From JAWLBY01 sp041687455 (GTDB taxonomy: Bacteria > Pseudomonadota > Gammaproteobacteria > Xanthomonadales > Xanthomonadaceae): DNA of 64,000 bases. The DNA is taken from the NCBI GenBank assembly GCA_041687455.1, contig JAWLBY010000005.1, positions 124,001 to 188,000 of the forward strand, written 5' to 3'. Below the pieces are notes generated by a model that was not told where the DNA came from, ran no database searches, and was given only the letters and a program-made list of their open reading frames with translations. Positions 62,303 to 64,000 of this stretch are shown here, one piece after another. A program made the position numbers and the translations under genes. Every line of letters begins with the position of its first letter. Within the stretch, counting starts at the first letter, position 1.

Positions 62303-62461
62303 ATGTCCGTCGAACTGCCAACGCGACCGCCGCCGGCGAGCGCCGGCGCGCGTCCATCGATTGCGCCGGTGCTCCGGCGCAGACATCCACTAGCCGGGCG
62401 GCGCGCATCCGGACGTCGCGACCGCGAGATCACGCCGTACCGCGACCGGTCAACACAAACG

Positions 62462-62493
62462 AACGGGGCCGGAAGCAGGCTTCCGGCCCCGTT
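62462..62493 (-). terminator. Terminator hairpin after fimV
   Basis: A perfect 14-bp GC-rich stem (62462-62475 with 62480-62493, AACGGGGCCGGAAG) with a 4-nt loop, 15 bp past the fimV stop. On the minus strand it is followed by CGTTTGTGTT, a moderately T-rich tail. Confidence 0.8.
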
Positions 62494-62507
62494 TCGATCG
62501 CTGCAGC

Positions 62508-64000
62508 TTAGCGGATTTCGTCGAGCAGCCGCTTGGCTTCCGAGCGCTGACCCGGATTGCCTTCGTTGACGACCTCTTCGAGCATGCCGCGAGCGCCTTC
62601 GATATCGCCCATGTCGAGATAGGCACGGGCCAGTTCGAGCTTGGTCGCGGCCGCCTCGTCGGCGGCCGGCGCGGCGTCGAGTGCCTCGTCGGCTGTCTCA
62701 CCCGGCACGGCTTCGTCCATTGCGAGGTCATAGCCGATCGGCTCGGCCTCGTCGGCCGGTTCGGCCTGTGCCGCCATCCGCTCGAGCTCGTCGACGCTGA
62801 AGGTCTGCGTGGCGTCGGCGTCGTACGACTCCGGCTCGGCGGCTTCGCTGCCGGCGTACTGATCCTCGGGCAGGAATTCGTCCTCGGCCGCTGCGGTCGC
62901 TGCCGCCTGTTCGTTCAGCGCCATGTCCCAGTCGATCTCGCGGCTGGCGGCGGGCGCGGCCGGCTCGACCTCGGCCGGAGCGACCGGCAATTCCTCGTCG
63001 ATGACGTCCTGATCGGCCGATTGCGCCGCCTCGAGGCTGGCCGCAAACGAGGCCTCGTCGGCTTCGGTCACGGCGAACAGCGGATGATCGGGCAGGATCT
63101 GCCGGCCCATCGCGACGACTTCCTTCCAGGCGCCATCGTCCGGATCGTATAGCTGCGCGTACATGGCCTCGGCGGCACCTTCGAAACCGGAGGCATCGCC
63201 GGTTTCGTAGTAGTGCCGGACCAGCGCCAGATGCCGGTTCAGGTCGTCCGGCTGTTCGGCGATCACGTCGAGCAGTTGCTGTTCCTGCGCGGCCTCGACG
63301 TCGTCCTGGTCGGCCGACACCGCACCAGCACCGGCGGTCGCCGCCGCATAGGCGTCGGCAACACTGGCACGCTTCGGCTCCTCCGGCTTCTTGCGGCCGC
63401 GCAAGGCCAGCAACGCGAGCAGGCCGACCAGCAACGCACCGGCACCGCCGATGATCTTCGGATCCCGCCACCACGGCTGGGCCGGCGCGCCCGGCTCGGC
63501 CGGTGCGGCAACCGCCGGCGGCGGCGTGCTTGCGACTGGCGCGGCGGTGGCCGGCTCGGCGTCGGCGGCCGCGTCGGCAGTCGTGGTCACGCCGTCCTCG
63601 TCGACGCCGGCATCGGCCGCGGCCATCGGCTCGGCTGCGGACTCGTCCATCGCCGCGTCGGTCTCGGCAGCCGGTTCGGCGGCGTCCGCCGCCGGAGCGG
63701 CTACAGGAGCCGCTTCGGCCGGCGCCGACGCGGCCCCCGCTTCGCGGGCGGCTTCGAGTTCGGCCAGCCGTCGCTGTGCCTCGGCGAGCTGTGAATCCTT
63801 CAGTTCGATCAGCCGGCGGGTGTCGCGATCGATCTTCTCGAGGTCGGTCACTCGCGAGCGCAGCTCACGATTCTCCTGCTCGAGTGCGCTGACCTGCTCG
63901 CGGTTCCGGGCCAGTTCGGCACGCAGCTCGGTACCTTCGGCCGCGGCAGCGCCCGACTGCGCCTGCTGCGCCCGGCGATCGCCGTTCGGCGGAACGACCT
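62508..64000 (-). CDS. fimV: FimV-family pilus assembly/polar hub protein, C-terminal 496 residues; gene continues beyond the window
   Basis: The frame is open to the window edge. The visible part starts with VVPPNGDRRAQQAQ and a coiled coil (ELRAELARNREQVSALEQENRELRSRV ... AQRRLAELEAA). A long Ala/Pro/Glu-rich linker, one membrane segment (IIGGAGALLVGLLALLALRG, near 63400) and an acidic cytoplasmic region follow. It ends in the FimV C-terminal TPR-like module (KLELARAYLDMGDIEGAR ... LLDEIR). FimV organises the cell pole and promotes type IV pilus assembly and cAMP signalling. The periplasmic LysM part must lie to the right of 64000. Pairs functionally with the FimX-like protein at 5810-7885. 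Confidence 0.93.
   Translation of the reverse strand, partial: VVPPNGDRRAQQAQSGAAAAEGTELRAELARNREQVSALEQENRELRSRVTDLEKIDRDTRRLIELKDSQLAEAQRRLAELEAAREAGAASAPAEAAPVAAPAADAAEPAAETDAAMDESAAEPMAAADAGVDEDGVTTTADAAADAEPATAAPVASTPPPAVAAPAEPGAPAQPWWRDPKIIGGAGALLVGLLALLALRGRKKPEEPKRASVADAYAAATAGAGAVSADQDDVEAAQEQQLLDVIAEQPDDLNRHLALVRHYYETGDASGFEGAAEAMYAQLYDPDDGAWKEVVAMGRQILPDHPLFAVTEADEASFAASLEAAQSADQDVIDEELPVAPAEVEPAAPAASREIDWDMALNEQAAATAAAEDEFLPEDQYAGSEAAEPESYDADATQTFSVDELERMAAQAEPADEAEPIGYDLAMDEAVPGETADEALDAAPAADEAAATKLELARAYLDMGDIEGARGMLEEVVNEGNPGQRSEAKRLLDEIR

Overview
The window is about 64 kb of GC-rich bacterial chromosome, and almost every base is coding. It looks like a gammaproteobacterium of the Xanthomonadales (Lysobacterales) type. 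The evidence is gene order: truA-trpF-trpB-trpA-accD-glmM; tpiA-secG-tRNA-Leu-nuoA..N; tRNA-fMet-rimP-nusA-infB-rbfA-truB-rpsO-pnp; mtaD-ubiG-HAD phosphatase-phytoene synthase-like. REP-like palindromes typical of xanthomonads and pseudomonads also occur (3856-3936, 41965-41994, 36316-36450). The order-level placement is inference; no rRNA is present.

Layout: 1-3.8 kb holds the 5' end of folE2 and a four-gene operon (mtaD, ubiG, a MupP/Gph-type HAD phosphatase, a phytoene synthase-like protein). 3.9-5.7 kb holds the divergent efp/epmB pair (EF-P and its lysine 2,3-aminomutase-type modifier). 5.8-7.9 kb is a FimX-like REC-PAS-GGDEF-EAL protein with degenerate motifs. 8-10.6 kb holds htpX, cysZ-like and gluQ. 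10.6-15 kb is a polyhydroxyalkanoate locus with two PhaB reductases around the regulator phaR, converging on a class III synthase (phaE-phaC). 15.2-24.3 kb is the classic transcription/translation operon headed by an initiator tRNA. 24.4-39.4 kb is the complete 14-subunit nuo operon (complex I), preceded by tRNA-Leu(GAG), secG and tpiA. 41-48.3 kb holds an SDR, an isopenicillin-N-synthase-like dioxygenase, glmM, accD and trpABF. 61.5-64 kb holds truA and the C-terminal part of fimV.

The exceptional part is 48.5-60.8 kb, inserted between trpF and truA. It is a single-strand run of six closely spaced genes, all with export signals and no cytoplasmic member. In transcription order they are: a 1729-residue carboxypeptidase-regulatory/TIG/beta-helix protein; three tandem cupredoxin (multicopper-oxidase-like) proteins; a small lipoprotein; and a subtilisin-family protease with a Calx-beta domain and a MopE-type metal-binding motif. 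Read residue by residue, the first two cupredoxin proteins have complementary copper ligands. One has a complete type 1 site plus half of a trinuclear cluster in its N-terminal domain. The other has only the second half of a trinuclear cluster, in its C-terminal domain, with Cys replaced by Ser. The third has lost all ligands and carries three Ig/cadherin-like domains. This suggests a split, hetero-oligomeric extracellular multicopper oxidase with its own surface scaffold, perhaps for extracellular metal oxidation. It is the main candidate for an undescribed system here.
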